From contig VXIS01000184.1 in assembly GCA_008704415.1 (NCBI GenBank), positions 1 through 64,000 on the forward strand: a DNA stretch of 64,000 nucleotides. Reading direction: 5' to 3'. This DNA comes from Sphaerosporella brunnea. Lineage: Eukaryota; Ascomycota; Pezizomycetes; Pezizales; Pyronemataceae. This document shows positions 63,901 to 64,000 of the stretch, piece after piece. The notes under the pieces were generated by a model. It was not told the origin of the DNA, ran no database searches, and saw only the letters and a list, made by a program, of their open reading frames with translations. Both the position numbers and the translations under genes were made by a program. The first letter of the stretch is position 1. Every line of letters begins with the position of its first letter.

Positions 63901-64000
63901 ATTCGAGAGATGTTCTCACTTCCTCAATGTGTGTGTGGACCGCGGGACATAAATGACACGCTTCGATAGCGGAATCAAGATTTCCACAAAACTCCCTGGA
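57940..64000. other. No supported gene
   Basis: GC-rich sequence with many overlapping frames up to about 231 codons on both strands, none with recognisable motifs. Small structures: a 20-bp duplication GCAGCTGCTGGGTATCGC at about 59130-59165, (GGAA)n at 59585, (CAA)n near 59670, a T25 run at 59790-59814, and a diverged ~75-bp direct repeat (61768 and 62510: ACT-TTGTTGATTT-GGT-CGCGTCGCGT). Confidence 0.4.

Overview
The window looks like a transposon-rich stretch of a filamentous fungus, most likely an ascomycete (Pezizomycotina). The evidence is a Fot1/pogo DNA transposon, fungal hAT relics, Ty1/Copia and Ty3/Gypsy elements, Tad/I-like LINE relics, an F-box gene relic and a protein-kinase-like relic typical of filamentous fungi. 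I see no rRNA or tRNA gene and no conserved housekeeping gene. Genus and species cannot be read from the sequence.

Left part (1-40 kb). Nine separate arrays of one modular minisatellite family, built on TGATCACTCG followed by GGACGGGG-type modules, lie at 1-457, 6785-7518, 8473-8660, 12193-12315, 12538-13545, 26838-27068, 27436-27945, 31050-31735 and 39078-39682, in both orientations. Mobile elements are set among and inside them: a full-length Fot1/pogo element (2696-4915, TIRs and TA duplication, broken transposase); a hAT relic with an 8-bp duplication inserted in an array (7527-8464); a pogo transposase fragment (8737-9145); two solo LTRs (12316-12532, 13791-13996); LINE RNase H and ORF1-like relics (508-1010, 13553-15053); a complete but dead Copia (16684-21334) inserted in the tail of a decayed F-box gene (15437-16680); a small, older Copia derivative (33043-35731) with an 80-bp tandem repeat leader and an unusual internal ORF; and a decayed tandem family at 9.2-11.3 kb. 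A kinase-like pseudogene lies at 23936-24715, just right of a GATAAGATG minisatellite.

Middle (40.2-43.2 kb). A Gypsy complex contains a gag-only unit (LTR-gag-PPT-LTR with no pol), a truncated tandem second gag copy, and an inverted LTR that makes a large hairpin. It abuts a gene fragment at 43196-43560.

Right part (43-64 kb). The character changes: no minisatellite arrays, many long A/T/C homopolymers, and several short TIR elements (45341-46281 and 46879-47150 with TA duplications; 52570-52839, a deletion derivative of the 7.5-kb hAT element; 57520-57931, hAT-like with an 8-bp duplication). The most gene-like reading frames here are 44489-45190 (minus, with a frame-shifted tail at 44100-44540) and 49972-50910 (plus). 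Neither is recognised. From about 58 kb to the end I see no gene I can support.

Overall this is accessory, repeat-dominated DNA. Most genes present are transposon genes, most of them broken. The best-preserved transposon ORF is the 385-residue gag of the gag-only Gypsy unit.
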